Assembly (NCBI RefSeq): GCF_028389875.1
Contig: NC_084663.1
Location: 213,187,876 to 213,251,875, forward strand
From: Rhea pennata
Taxonomy: Eukaryota > Chordata > Aves > Rheiformes > Rheidae
Reading direction: 5' to 3'
Length of the DNA stretch: 64,000 nt
Positions 37,780-49,674 of the stretch are shown here, in pieces. Position 1 is the first letter of the stretch; the number at the start of each line of letters is the position of its first letter. Below the pieces are notes generated by a model. That model was not told where the DNA came from. It ran no database searches and worked only from the letters and a program-made list of their open reading frames with translations. The position numbers were made by a program, and so were the translations under genes.

Positions 37780-37970
37780 CCCGGGCAAATCTTTCGCCTC
37801 GGGAGACTCGAGACTCCCGAGCCGGCTGCAGCAAGGCACGCCGATCGTCTCCGGCAAACTCGCGCGGGCCCGCGGCTTTTCGGTGCTCTCGCAACACCCC
37901 TTCTCGAATGCCTTCGCCGCCGTTGCCCTTCCGCTAGGGCTTTGCCCCGTGAACTAACCACAGCCCTGAG
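37780..37970. promoter_or_regulatory. short CpG island inside the TSKU intron
   Basis: About 190 bases dense in CpG (many CGC, CCG and TCG words) between AT-richer flanks. CpG survival implies an unmethylated regulatory segment. No gene is recognised in it. Confidence 0.35.
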
Positions 37971-38647
37971 CATCGGTTAACAGAAACGGCACCACTTCCC
38001 CCGAGACCCAAACCACCTATGCGCCTTCTCTTGCGTGTAGCTTCACCCTCGCCTTTCTCAGCTCAGGGTTTCCAATCGCAAGGCAGAGGAATAAAGTTTA
38101 CAGGGCCTTTGTTTCCAGAAAGCTGACGAGTGTTGCGGTTTAACCTGCTAATAAATCTGCTGTGGTCTCTGCCTTTTAATGACTAAAGCGTTAATAAGAA
38201 GTTTCCATGGAGCTTTTTAAAAGTTTACAGGGTGTGTGCGTTATCAGGGGAGCCCCGTGCTTTCTGACCTCCTGCTTCCAAAGTCACAACCGGCAGCATT
38301 TTTTGGCAAGAGGAGAACGTAGCTTACGAATAAATCCCGGGCTCCTTCCTCTCCCATTCCCCACTCCCCAAACATACCTTCTCCTCCCACTTAATCCACT
38401 TTCTTAGAGACACGGGAAATTCCCAGGCAGGGAGCTTTGCCCTGCCCTTATCGCTGCGCTGTGCTTGTGCTCAGAGATGAGACCCTCTCTCCACTTCCAG
38501 CTCCTTCCAACCTGTCTGTGCTTCTCGCCCAGCTCAGGTGGCCACCGCTCAACTTGGCCAAGCACCCCTTTCCTCCAAAGCTGCTTTCTGCACCCCCCTT
38601 ACCTTTTCGGATCTGCAAAGCTGGGTGTCCCTTTTGTGCAGGATCCA

Positions 38648-38760
38648 CCCCCCCCCCAAAAAAAAAGCCTCTTTCCTGTCCTTGCCCTGGGATAAGAGGG
38701 CTGGGGGTGGGGGTGGAGGGGGGTGGAAGGGGGAGTTGGGAGAGGAGGGGAGACAGGGAG
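38648..38760 (+). repeat. C10A9 run and G-quadruplex-prone tract
   Basis: C10A9 (38648-38666) is followed at 38703-38757 by closely spaced runs of three to six G, which fit a G-quadruplex pattern on the plus strand. Confidence 0.8.
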
Positions 38761-39092
38761 CCCTGCGTGAAATCAAAGCCCTGAATCTGGGCATGGGAGG
38801 CGGTGTGGAGCCTCCAGCTGCTGCTCAGATTACTTTGCAACCGTGGCAATCCCAAGCGCTCTGCAGCCACCATTGCGAGGGGGAAGGAGCGGGAAGAAAT
38901 CCCTGCCGGAGGCACTCAGCCTTGCTGGGGGAGGTGGGGAAAGAGCTGGGCTCGGGGCTCGTGCACCCCAAACTCCCATCTTGAGGAAGCTTGAGGTGGG
39001 AAAAAAAAATAAAGAAAAAAGTAGTGTCCCTCCATCTGAGGGCCAAACGCAAGCCAAACTCATCGCCCCGAAAAGTTTCCCCAGGTAGAGGC

Positions 39093-39110
39093 GGGGGGGG
39101 GGGGGGGGGG
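39093..39110 (+). repeat. G18 homopolymer
   Basis: Eighteen G in the CpG island, just inside the inferred first intron of TSKU. Confidence 0.95.
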
Positions 39111-39222
39111 AGCTCGCCCGCAGACGCCCCCGGGGCTCGCCCTGCGCGTCCCCAGCCGGACCTCTGCCCGCCCCAATTTCCCTCCCTGCTCTACAGCAAG
39201 CTCCCCCTTCCCTAAAATGGGA

Positions 39223-39247
39223 TTTTTTTTTGGGGGGGGGGGGGGGG
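39223..39247 (+). repeat. T9G16 homopolymer junction
   Basis: Nine T followed by sixteen G, about 75 bases inside the inferred intron from the candidate donor. Confidence 0.95.
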
Positions 39248-39316
39248 AGCAGCTCTGCACACCCTCCCTCCGCGGCTGCCGGGGGATGGAGAGCGGGGCC
39301 GGCCGGGGAGGGGGGA

Positions 39317-39322
39317 ACTCAC
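39317..39322 (-). other. TSKU: candidate splice donor of TSKU exon 1
   Basis: Minus-strand GTGAGT preceded by CCG, within the CpG island. It matches the consensus well and is placed sensibly relative to the coding exon, but no transcript evidence is available. Confidence 0.4.
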
Positions 39323-39332
39323 CGGGGCCGGG

Positions 39333-39383
39333 GCCGGTTCCCACGGCGGCGGAGCGGCCGCGCAGCGCCGGTTCCCACGGCGG
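39333..39383 (-). repeat. 17-bp direct repeat in putative exon 1
   Basis: GCCGGTTCCCACGGCGG occurs at 39333-39349 and 39367-39383, with 34 bases between starts. Confidence 0.9.
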
Positions 39384-41929
39384 GGAGCGGGCGCCGCCGG
39401 GAGCCGGCGGCAGCAAGCCTCGGGGCTGGGTGTCCCCCTTCCTCCCTCCTCCTCCTCCTCCTCCTCTTGCAAGCAGTGCAGCTGGCCGGGCAGGCGAGCT
39501 GCCCCCTTCCCCGCAGGAGGAGGGAGGAGAGAGCTCAACAGATGGCTGCACACAAGGGAACATCTGGGAGGAGGAGGAGGCGAAGGAGGAGGAAGGAGGA
39601 AGGAGGCAGGACTTGTGCTCGGTTTTGTGACTCCTGAGTTGGCAGTTCCCCCTTTTTCCTTGGGCGGAGGGGATGGGGGTGGGGGGGGGAGTGGTGTCAG
39701 ATCGGCTTTGCATCCCACCCCCTCCAGCTTGCTCCCTATGTTGCCCTGGATCCCTCCTTGATAAAATCCCTTGTGTTCCCTTTGCTTTTGAGGGGGTTCA
39801 CCCCAGAGGTACCCCCAGAGCACAGCCCCAGTGGCTACCCTGCCTGCCCAGGGAGCTCACCCTGCCCTTTGCAGAGCTGCATTTGCAGGCCTGGGTCTCC
39901 AGACACCACTTGCACCCAGTTTTCCAGAGGTGTAGTGACATGGTCGGCTCCAGCAGTACTGGGACACCGAGCAGAAAAAAGCAGCACCGAGCAAGGCCAG
40001 CCACATGCTGTAAACTAAGGTTCCTGATCTGGGGAGCTCAGCCCCAGGCAGGGGTCTCAGCTGCAAACAGGAAGGGGCTTGAGGAAAAGGCTGCTGGCAC
40101 TGGGGAGGTTGACTTGGGGTCCGCTGCTCTCAGGTTTTGCACCCAGACCTGCCACCAGCTGCTGCAGGAGACCTGAGCTAATAAACTGTATGATGAGGCC
40201 CTGACATGGGATAAAGCAAAAAAAAGCATGCAATAGCACACGGTCTGGGAAACAGAGAATCTGGACCCATCTCCTGTAAGATGACCAGTCTGTGGGGATT
40301 TTCCTAGGTGTCTGTGATAGGTCACCACTGCACCAGAGCTTGTTATGTGTAATATTGCCTGGTAAAAGCAGGCTTCCTTTGTTTGAGACCACTACGGAGA
40401 TATTAAGGTGACTTGTCACCCTGTATTTTAAAGAGAAGAGCTTGTGCAAGATCCTAGATGACCGGACTGGCTTACTGTCCCACTGTGGCTGATCTCAATC
40501 AAATCATGATACTGAAGCTAGGAAAAGAAACAGGAGCTGACATGATATTGCGACCCATTGCTTGAACAGGGGAAAAGGGGGATCTTAGGGGTCTGTGAGT
40601 TGCAGAGGACTCCTCCACTCAGGAGCTTGTTGCTGGCTGCAGCTTCATCCTGTGACATCTTCACCAACTTCATCCCTTGTACTGGAGATGATCAGCCCCA
40701 CTGTGGGGTTGCTTGCTTTTTAAGTTCAGGTCGGGAAGGCACAAGCTGGTTTCTGGGGTAGGTCTTAACAGCACTTGTGCTTTGAAATATGCACCACGTG
40801 CCCACCACTAAAGATGAAAGGTTGCTCAGACAGTCACCCCAGTGTGAGTGTGCCCCGGAGATTTGCATTTAGCACATCTTTGTGATGAAAAGGTGGCAAA
40901 AAGGCAGTTTTTAACTCTCCTCAGTTGCTTTCTCCAGGTACTTGGAGCCAGTAATTCCACGATATGCCCAAATGCTACTGAAAAGTTGCAGCCTGACCCC
41001 TCTGACAAACACAGCTCTAATCACAAGGGCTGAGGCCAGAGGCAGAAGTTATCAGGGGGAGGAGAGAGCATTCAGAGGAGATCTCAGTTGCTCTCAGAGT
41101 TTCCACGTGTGACTTATCTGGGTTGTGTGTTTGCTCCATGCCCTGTGTCTCAGAAGCTGCTGTTTGGGAATCACCACCAGGCTGCAATAGCTCTACCAAG
41201 GAGAGGACGAATGCCCCCCCTGGGAGAGGAAACAGAGGAAATCTGTGCCCATACTCAGCTGAACCATGTGCTTTGTTGTGAAACCTTGGGAAATTCCCTT
41301 AATCTGGGTTGCAGTTTTCATGTAAAGATGGCAGTAGTATCTCCTGACACTAGCAGTCTGGTATAAGGATCAATTCATTGAACTCTACTCTGTTCATTTT
41401 TATGACTCTGGGTAAGGGAATTTGCTAAGCTGAAAGCTTTTGTTTAATTTTCCACTGTGCTTATTTTCTGTGCCTCATGCTAGGCCTTGGCCATGTCAAG
41501 CTTAGCCTCAGTAAAACAAAGATGTTGATCTGAGGCTGGAGGAACTGGGAATTAAACTCTCTAGCAGAGATGAAGTCCAGTGGTCAACACTATCAAGTCT
41601 AGTGATGTGAAAGGAAGAACTACAAAACATGGGCCTTAAAACCTCAAAATTCTGTTGAAGAAAGTTTTTAAAATCTTGTCTTCTTAAGCCTAAAAAATGA
41701 GCATGTTTTGCAATAGCAGCTGGTAGATGAACACAGGAAAACTGTGTATTCAGCCATTTTGTTGCTCAGATGAAAAAAAAATGAACTGGGAGAGAACTGA
41801 TTTGAACTTCTAAGAAAAAAAGATTATAATAAAAATGCCCCCAGTTTGGTGGTACTGGCTATATTTTAAAAAGCTCAGGCCAGAATCTCCATCTCAGAGC
41901 AAAAATGGCCTAGCATGGCTCGTGTTGAC

Positions 41930-41957
41930 AGTTAACATACAGTTAACATATAGTTAA
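41930..41957 (+). repeat. 11-bp imperfect tandem repeat
   Basis: AGTTAACATAC, AGTTAACATAT and a partial AGTTAAG follow each other. Confidence 0.8.
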
Positions 41958-42379
41958 GCTCTCCATCCTCCGAAACAGAATGGATGCACCCAAACCGTCT
42001 CCATGCATCCAGTCTTCTGTATATTGAGCATTCATGAACACTGGGCAAAACCATGTCAGGGAGAGGCCAGTAATTAACCAGCCTGGGTGATCAAGGGGTG
42101 GTGATTGGCCCTGGAGAGATGCTAACACAAAATTAGCCCTGGTGTTCTTCTTGCCAGCTTTGTGTCTGTCCCTGCCGCTCAGATCCCTCAAACATCTCCT
42201 GCTGTGATCTGTCCTTCCAGAAAAAGAGGGGTGTCCTCTTCTGGGCGCTCATTCTGTGCTCTGCAGAGATGGACAACAAAGCACCGTTCATGTTTCTGCA
42301 CCATGAAACTCTCCCTTGCGAAGTCCTTTGGCTGGATATACACAGCTGGATGGCCCCTGAAGCAGGTCATGACTGGATC

Positions 42380-42393
42380 ATTATCATGATAAT
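42380..42393. promoter_or_regulatory. palindrome with paired GATA-type sites
   Basis: ATTATCATGATAAT is a perfect 14-bp palindrome carrying GATAAT on both strands. It may be chance. Confidence 0.2.
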
Positions 42394-45300
42394 ACAGAGG
42401 TCATTTTTTAGAGGACTTTTAGGCTTAAGACCACGATTTTTAGTTTTATTCTTTCTTTGCTGCATGGAAGCATATTTTTCAAAAGTAAAAGACATTTTCT
42501 CTCTGAGTCTTTGTAAGCAAAGCCAGGCCCACCACACTTGGACACACATGCCTGCCTGTCTCAAGGAGTTCACTGCCTAAATACACCAGGGCAGGATGAA
42601 AGACAGAGCTAGAAAGGGATTTGCCTGAGGTCATGCTGCACCAGACCATGCAAAGCTAAGACCTAGCTTAGGTTCTTAGGCACTGTTGTAGTCACAGGTT
42701 ACCCTTCTTTTTTCCTTTGAAAAGCAGATGAGGGCAGTTCCTCTCATTTAATTTCCCTCTGATTTTTGGCCTAGATAAAACATAATTTTGCCAGGGTCAT
42801 GTTGAAAATGCTGAAAACTGAGAGACAGATCTGTATGCTTTCCCTCTCCAGCTTCTTTCTTTCCTCCTTTGCTCTCTCCAGGTCTAAGGGCTTAGTCTGC
42901 ATTTATGACACATTGCTCCAGCTCAGCACCAGTACAAAAGATTCTTGTGTACAGTTTGCTTTCTGGGTCTGCAGCCCTGAATAGCATCACCCCAAATAAT
43001 TCTTATACACTGCTACTGCAGAGACCCTAGGAGATTTGGAGGTGATAAGACACCTTCTCCCAGCTCAGTTCCTCCAGGGCCATGCTGTGCCTGCCTCTGA
43101 CCTTACACACCCAGACAATGACTCTCTTCTGTTTCTCAAGGTTGATAAAACCATACTTGTTTTGGCTTGATAAAATACTGACAAATCTTAAGCCACAGGA
43201 AAGATATGTGAGTCACTCTGACTTTCTCTTAAGTAAATTCTAATAGACGCATAGCAGGGAAAAGGAGTTAACGAGTGAATGAGGATGACATAAGCTGGAT
43301 TAGTAAGAGGAGCTGGTGTTGGAATTTTGCCCCTATGTTGTCTGAGTCCCTCCCTGAAATCTCATTTCCCTTCCTCTTCTTATGCAATCCCAGGAAAGGA
43401 GCTTTCCCACACATTGAACCCTTTGAGAAAGCCTCAAAGCCTGGTGCTTTTCAGTCCCCCACTCTGACCTTCTCCCTTACATGTTCCCTTCTGAAGATAT
43501 TTCTGTAGGAGAAGGAGCTTTCTCTTTGTGCTGCTGAGCAGGAGATTGCTCTCGAACCCTTTTCTTTGTGGCTGAGATAGAGCAGCTCTCTTAGGATGCT
43601 GTCCAAGATCGATTGGGTTTGACAGGATTTCCCAATGGGAAGCACCTCCAGCTTCAGCCAGCACAATTGCTTCTGGAAGAGTTTACAGTTATTGCAAGAA
43701 ATCAGAAAAATACCCACCCACAATAGCAGCAAACAATCACCAGTAGTTCCCACTGGGAAAACATGAAAGAGGTGGGCCTACCAGGCAGCTCTGGGAATGA
43801 TTCCCATCCTTGCAGGAGTCCTGTAGTAACTGAGAACAGGAAATACAGATTTTATAAACTCTTAAAACAAGTGCGACTTAAAAATCACTCCTGTAGTTGT
43901 GCCCGTGACATGCCAGGGGTTTGGCAAACTGGGAACCACATTGCACTCTACTGTACACAGCCTTGCCCAAAAACTAAAGGTTACCCTCTAGGTCCTCCAT
44001 CACACCTTGTCATGGGGCCAAGGCTTATGGAAGTCCATCCATCAGTGATTGACTGTAATCAAATCCCTTGGCTTACCTTGACCAATGGACTTCTATGGAA
44101 AACTGTCTCCTTTCTGCTCATAGTACTGGACCCACCTTAATGAGAGCCATTAGATAAAATACATGAGGAATATTTGGGAAATGAGCCAGACCCTATTTGC
44201 TTCCGGAAGCCCCTTTGCAGTAGGCAGGGGTCAAGGATCTTCTTGCTTATTTTTTATATCTAGCCACATGAATTTTGCTTTCCTTTGTGCCTAGTGGCCC
44301 AGTTTGAGCAAGTGAGATAGAGGAGAGGCTCCTCTTCACTGTTTATCCGCTGCCCCTCCTGGACCCTCACCACAGTTGTGCCACAGCCTGGTAGTTTTGG
44401 CACTCTCTTGGGTAATGGGAACTAGGAATTTCATCTCCCCTGGACTGAGAAAGCCTTCTCTTCTACATTTGGACCAAGTTTCTGCCACAGGGAAGGAGAA
44501 CAGCCACTTCTGTTGTTATCTGGTAGCCTGGCTCACAGCCCAGTGTTTAGCAGTACAGAGTCTCCTATGAGACTGCCTAAGTCCCATCCAGTCAAGGGAG
44601 AGAACAAGGGTCCCACTCAGGTCTGCTGAATTACCCCTAGAGATGCTTCCTTCTCTACATGGACTGTGGAGGAGGCTTGGGTGCTTGTGGTTATTTTCCC
44701 CCCATACTCAGGCGAAGTGCCTATTTTTTTAGGTATTGTGGAGCCCAAGTAGCCTGCCCAAGCTAAATGTGGGGGTTTGTCTAGCTGGCTGTGTTAGTTG
44801 TTCCAGGGAAGTGGGTGGTTGTTTCACAGCAGGCTGCTCACTAGACTATCAGTTTCCTTTCTATATTTTGAGGCTCACTTTGTAGATATTGACTTTCCTT
44901 TCACATCAGTCAATATTTAGCACTTGAGTTAATAAATACTGAGATTTACTTGGACGAAATCAATGTGTCCTAAGCTCTTTCTACTATCTTCCATGTTTCT
45001 GCCCTGGGGCTGATGAGTCGGAAAACCCTGCCAGGCTTTCAAGGCCTCGTTCTACAATGACATTCATTGTTTGAGTTTATTCTGTTCACAAAGGTCAAAT
45101 CCTCAGCTGTATTGAACACTACCTGGACTCATCACAGTTCATAAGATCACACAGGGAAGAAAGTAAAACACAGGGAGTTTTCTGCTCAGTTTTGTTTAGA
45201 CAGCTCCATATTGATGTCAGCAGGTCATCTGGTGGATTGAATGGGTGTTGGCATCTTCCTGACAGCATATATCTGAGTTTCTGGTAAGTTCCATATCTTT

Positions 45301-45668
45301 GCTCCATTGGATTCCCAGAGGTTTCTGCACTTCAAAGTGGGAATCTTTGAAAATCACACCAAAACTGTGAGACCTATATTTGCCTCATCATTCCCTATTG
45401 GAAGAGTCTGGGCAGTGCTTCAGAGGTCTGGCATGATATCCGGATGCTACAAGCTACTTTGGTCATCCCATCTCCCAAAAGAATATTGAAGAGTAGGAGG
45501 AGGCCCTTTCACTGGATAATCAGAGATCTGAAAATCTCAGAAGAGGAGAGTCTAGAAAATCAGATTCATTTACTTTGACAAGGTGAGAAGTATCAAGGAG
45601 CAAGACAAGGATTATATACTGTGCACATAGACTACAAGGGGTAGCTTCAGGTGCATGCCCAAAGAAAA

Positions 45669-45722
45669 TAGGTTGGAAGGGACATCTGGAGGTCTTCATG
45701 ATTATGTCCAACTTTACCCCAG
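45669..45722 (-). mobile_element. short CR1 3' end fragment
   Basis: GGTTGGAAGGGACATCTGGA and a degenerate ATGTCCAACTTT block match the antisense of the CR1 3' terminus. About 50 bases remain. Confidence 0.65.
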
Positions 45723-46919
45723 AAAGCACTTAAACACTCACTTAACATTTTGCATTTGATAAAATTTCATTGACTTCACTTCTGCAGAGGGTTACAAGTT
45801 TTGCTAAGTACCTGTGTCCTTTCCAGAAGGTGTGGGTACAAGCACTTTGCTGAAACAGGTGCTGCAGCAACAAATGTTGTGGAGAAAATGGGTAGAAAAT
45901 AGAAAGACTGTATTTTTCTATTTTTTTAGTGATGTTGTTGAAGGAAGCTGTTGACACATTTTCTTGACAGGTGTTGCTCCATAAGCAAAAGAACTAATGT
46001 AACCTGGTTCCCTAGTTCCCTGCATATCTACATCCTACAGTGCTTCCAGTTCCTCCCAGTATCCTCCACCACTTTGGTCAGCATAAAGGAAAAAACAGTA
46101 TTGCTAACTTGGCCCTGGAGTGCCGAATGATGGGCTGGTAGAAGTCTTCTGACTGGTCAGTTGGCTGCTGCACTGCGAGTGGGGTAGGGGTTGACTTTTC
46201 ATTAGTGGGTCCTTTAACTTTGGTTAGTTTGCCTTTAATTTATCTCCTTTATCCGGTTGCCGATATTCATGAAACTTGTAGGGACTTCATACTTTCAGAG
46301 TGGCAAAGATCTTTTTGTCAAACTGGGGCTATACTGGGTAACTTAAAAGTTTTGATGCTTGACAGCTAAGCAGAACGACCACATGGGCATCAATTTGTTC
46401 AGGAACCAGGCTAGGAGAGCAAAATAACTCCAGGCCTAATAAAAGGAAGCATTTTTCAATTCTCCTGCTTTTATCAGTCAAAGCTAAAAAGGCTATGAAA
46501 GTCTTTTCCTTCTCCTTTTAATTTGAAAAATAAAATTCACCCATGCGTGGAAGCCTTGGAAGCAAGTTTTTAGCCCAAAGCACAAATTGTTACCTGATGA
46601 AGTTATTTTTTGAGAGGCCAAATTTCAAAGGAAAACATTGGCTTGGGGTGCTTTTGCTTGTCACTTGAGAAGATTAAACACCAAATAGTGAAGAATAAAG
46701 GCAAAAGGAGGCCAAATACCAGGACAATCTTAAAAGTGAAGACTTCTGTCTGATAGAATTGCCTGCTGCGGGAAGCAAGGGAGGTCTGTGTTGCTTATAA
46801 AGTTAGATTAGGAAAAGGATGAAAACATTTACTGACTAATTTCTGGATCCCATTTCTTGTAATGTTAATGAAAATACTCTGACTGCAGAGGGTTCAGCAC
46901 AGTATTCTCCGTTATCTGT

Positions 46920-47220
46920 CTGATAATCACTCTCTCTCCCCTCTGAAGCTATCTATAATGTCCATTGCTATGGTAACCGAGCATGGTATGTATCTCAGAC
47001 AAGACGACATATGCATCTTTTCTGGCTTTAATAGCTCGTCTGGTTAGGCTGCTGTCGTCCTTCGTTTCCGAGTTCCCCAACGGAGATGCGTACGCGGACT
47101 TCAGTGGGTTTGCGTCTCTTTGTGGGCAGCTGCGATGCTCACCTGCTGAACCAGCCAGCAAGGCGAAACCCTGCGGAGTGCCATCCGAACCAGCTTTGTA
47201 CGGACCATAAATTCTTGATG
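46920..47220. promoter_or_regulatory. CpG-retaining island with X-box in AT-rich surroundings
   Basis: About 200 bases at 47000-47210 keep many CpGs (ACGACA, TCGTCC, CCGAG, CGCGGA) although both flanks are AT-rich and CpG-poor. An X-box-like ATTGCTATGGTAACC lies at 46964-46978 and TTAATTAAATG follows at 47236-47246. Frames on both strands (about 70 residues) match nothing I know. A distal regulatory element is my best reading. Confidence 0.4.
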
Positions 47221-49604
47221 TGTTCCTCTGAGGTTTAATTAAATGTATTCTTCACTCAGTGGCAAGAAAATATTTTGAAAGAAACAATGTTAAAGTGTAA
47301 TTACCCAACAGCTAAACATGCTTAGAGAAATGGGAGTTATTGCATTCTTGGCTTTGTCAGACAGGTCAGTCATTAAAGTTTAACAAATGAGGCCAATATT
47401 TTATCTCTGCAAGTTTGCAGGAGCTAACATTGATGCATCAGCTATTTGCTCATCCTCCCTTTCCAAAATACATACTCGTCAATACCCATAACCTTTCAAA
47501 CCCGAGGGTCATAATGAAACAAGGATATAGTTGCTGGCAATGCTGAGACTTATGCCATCTTGCAAAGTGTCAGCTACAGGGAAAGCTCAAGGTTTAGTGA
47601 TAGAAGCAGAAGTTGGTCTTCTCCTTAATAGAAGAACATACTGGGTCTTTGCTGTCATCTGGCAGTCTGTTCCCCATGGTATCTGACCACGTTTTTGCTT
47701 AGTAATCCCAAACTAATCCCAACCATATGTTGGCCAAAACCACAGCAGAGAGGGTAAAGTACTGCGTGCCACAAACTCCTCTAAAAACAACTGGAGGTCC
47801 CTGACATCAACCTGGCTGACACCAGCCTTGGCCAGGCTGATCTGGAGAGCGCAGGCAATAACATGCTGGTCCTGTAGTGCTGGGCAGGGGAGGGCTCGCT
47901 TCGTTTCCCCTCGCGAGCGTTGAGCTTGGTGCATTGCCTTCTTCTTGTTCACCTTCCCTCCTTTGAGAGGTAAGCACCAGGGCTGAGAGCTTGAGCCTGA
48001 TTTGATCTCGCTTCGCCAAGCAGAAGCTGGAGAGATTGTTAAGCTGAAAGCTGGGTCTGGAACATGAAACAATGAGATAAAAACGAGGCAGGAATATATT
48101 AAGGCTGGAAATGTTTTTTTTCTAGTCTAACCTCCTTAGCAGGGCCTAGCTATAACACTCAGAAATTTTTGCTCGTCCTTTGCGAGAAATCGTATTTCAC
48201 ATCTCTGCGCAAAATCATTCATATTTGGTGAGTTTCCTCACCCTCTTACAGTGTTTTACTCTTTCATTTTTCTCCTGCTTGCAGCAAAGCTCCCCAGGAA
48301 CTCATTTCCCACCCAAATCCCAAATCCCCAATCTCAAAACCCATTGTTTCCTCTGAAGCACGTTGATGACTCAGAGCCGGGGAGCTACACTACAGAGTGA
48401 GATTCACTGGAAAGAAAGGCTTCATTTTTTTAAGAAGCAATGAAGGCGCCTGAGGTATCCTGAGATAAAAAGACGAGGAAGATAAGACAGCTTGGTTTTA
48501 CTGGGAGGCACGTTCGCAGAAATCAACATTGTGATTCCAACTGTAAACACCTGGAGTCTCTGCTGGGGTGGTAGGACTTACACATGCTATTCCTGCTAAG
48601 GAAAAAAAATCATGTATTTCTGTGTGCCAGATGTAAGGAGGCTGTATTTCTGACAGAGCTGGCTCTCTCAGATAATTATCTTTTGCCCTGAACGATAGAA
48701 AGATTTTCTGCTCTCTGTAATTTCCTCCCACTGAGTGTTTTGGTGAGGTTGCTGGACTCTATTGCCCAAGTTGTTTAGGGGCTCACAAGTTATCCTGAGT
48801 GAACATGTGAAAAGCTGAGCCCTGGGCTTCCCTCTAGCCACAAGCCTGTTTTTAAAAAGCCCACAGAAATGTAATTATCCTTGAGCCCTTCTGTTGAGTT
48901 TGGCTAATGGGATCATGAGTTAGGATGGGAAAAGGCAGAGAGGATGGGAAAAGTGATGCAAAAACCTTATTTCATGGAAAAACAGGCTGAAGACACGCAG
49001 CTTGCTTAAGAGCAAGGAGAAGTTCTGACTTCGGGGTGAGATCGTTGCAGCCTATAAGAGCAGCACACTTAGTTTCTTGGTTTCTTTGTTCTTGCTGTCC
49101 TTTAAACAGTGTGATGAAATTGAAAGGCTTCAGATGGACTGTGGCTTCTCAGAGGCTCATTTTCTGATCATTCTCTGATTATAAATGCGGTTATCTTCAT
49201 GTAATTACTGGAGGCAGCTCCCAAGTGTGGTAGCAAAGGGATCTATCCCATTCCTCCTCCTAAATATCTAAATATCTTACTCCTGCTTAAATTTTTTTGT
49301 TCTGGACTTGTGCTCTGTGCTCTGGTGCTTGGGAAATCCGAGTTTATGCATCAAACCAGGCCTTCTGTATAATACTGTGTGGATGGAAAAAGAAGCCAGG
49401 ATTCAATCCCTAAGCAGCTGAACATACTTGAATGTGTTTATATGATATTCAGCCATGTCTTTGCTTTCTGTCTTACCTCCACCATCACAATCTTTCAGCT
49501 GTTCCAGTGTGCTTCTTGTTTTCATTCTTCTCCCCTTGGTTCTTTATTAATCTTAAAATCACTCCACTTTTCATGTATTATGGCCCAAAGACATCTATGG
49601 CTCC

Positions 49605-49674
49605 TTCAGGAAGTTGGACCAGATGATCTTTAGAGGTTCCTTCCAATCCCATTTTGCTGTAATTTTGTGCTTCT
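49605..49674 (+). mobile_element. short CR1 3' end fragment
   Basis: The plus strand shows AAGTTGGACCAGATGATCTT followed by a GGTTCCTTCCAA block, the sense-oriented CR1 3' terminus, then a degraded T-rich tail. Only about 70 bases remain. Confidence 0.8.

Larger units (their letters stand above)
22784..39322 (-). other. TSKU: inferred large 5' intron of TSKU
   Basis: This is the span between the coding-exon acceptor and the best splice donor found in the distal CpG island. I see no convincing coding exon in it. It holds a CR1 fragment (28898-29270), poly(A) tracts, a second GC-rich belt (36.3-38.0 kb) and several enhancer-like stretches. The span depends on the exon 1 assignment. A competing minus-strand donor (AAG|GTGAGC) at 36576-36584 could mark an alternative first exon. 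Donor-like motifs also occur by chance, for example CAG|GTGAGA near 34583. Confidence 0.45.
39060..39640 (-). promoter_or_regulatory. TSKU: CpG island, probable TSKU promoter and non-coding exon 1
   Basis: The segment is very rich in G, C and CpG. It contains a strong minus-strand splice donor (CCG|GTGAGT, intron starting at 39322). Exon 1 would lie just above it, at about 39323-39600. The distance to the coding exon, about 16.5 kb, resembles the long first intron of mammalian TSKU. Inside are a 17-bp direct repeat at 39333-39349 and 39367-39383, a (TCC)n run near 39440-39465, GAG/AGG-rich sequence at 39563-39605 and G runs at 39093-39110 and 39232-39247. No TATA box is obvious. The large open frames here are GC artefacts. 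A divergent transcript from the same island cannot be excluded. Confidence 0.5.
39641..45668. other. sequence upstream of the putative TSKU promoter
   Basis: No gene recognised. Small direct and inverted repeats only. GC content falls quickly after about 40.2 kb. Confidence 0.55.

Noticed and set aside
39060..39823. Open frames of 200-217 codons on the minus strand and 135-137 codons on the plus strand
   Set aside because: They overlap each other in several frames inside a CpG island with G and GAG runs. Stops are rare there, and the products are low-complexity P/G/S/E-rich with no domain.
46949..47210. Short open frames of about 70 codons on both strands in the CpG-rich patch near 47 kb
   Set aside because: Considered as an exon (for example of a guanylate cyclase 2 gene expected in this synteny), but no motif matched. 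Kept only as a regulatory candidate.
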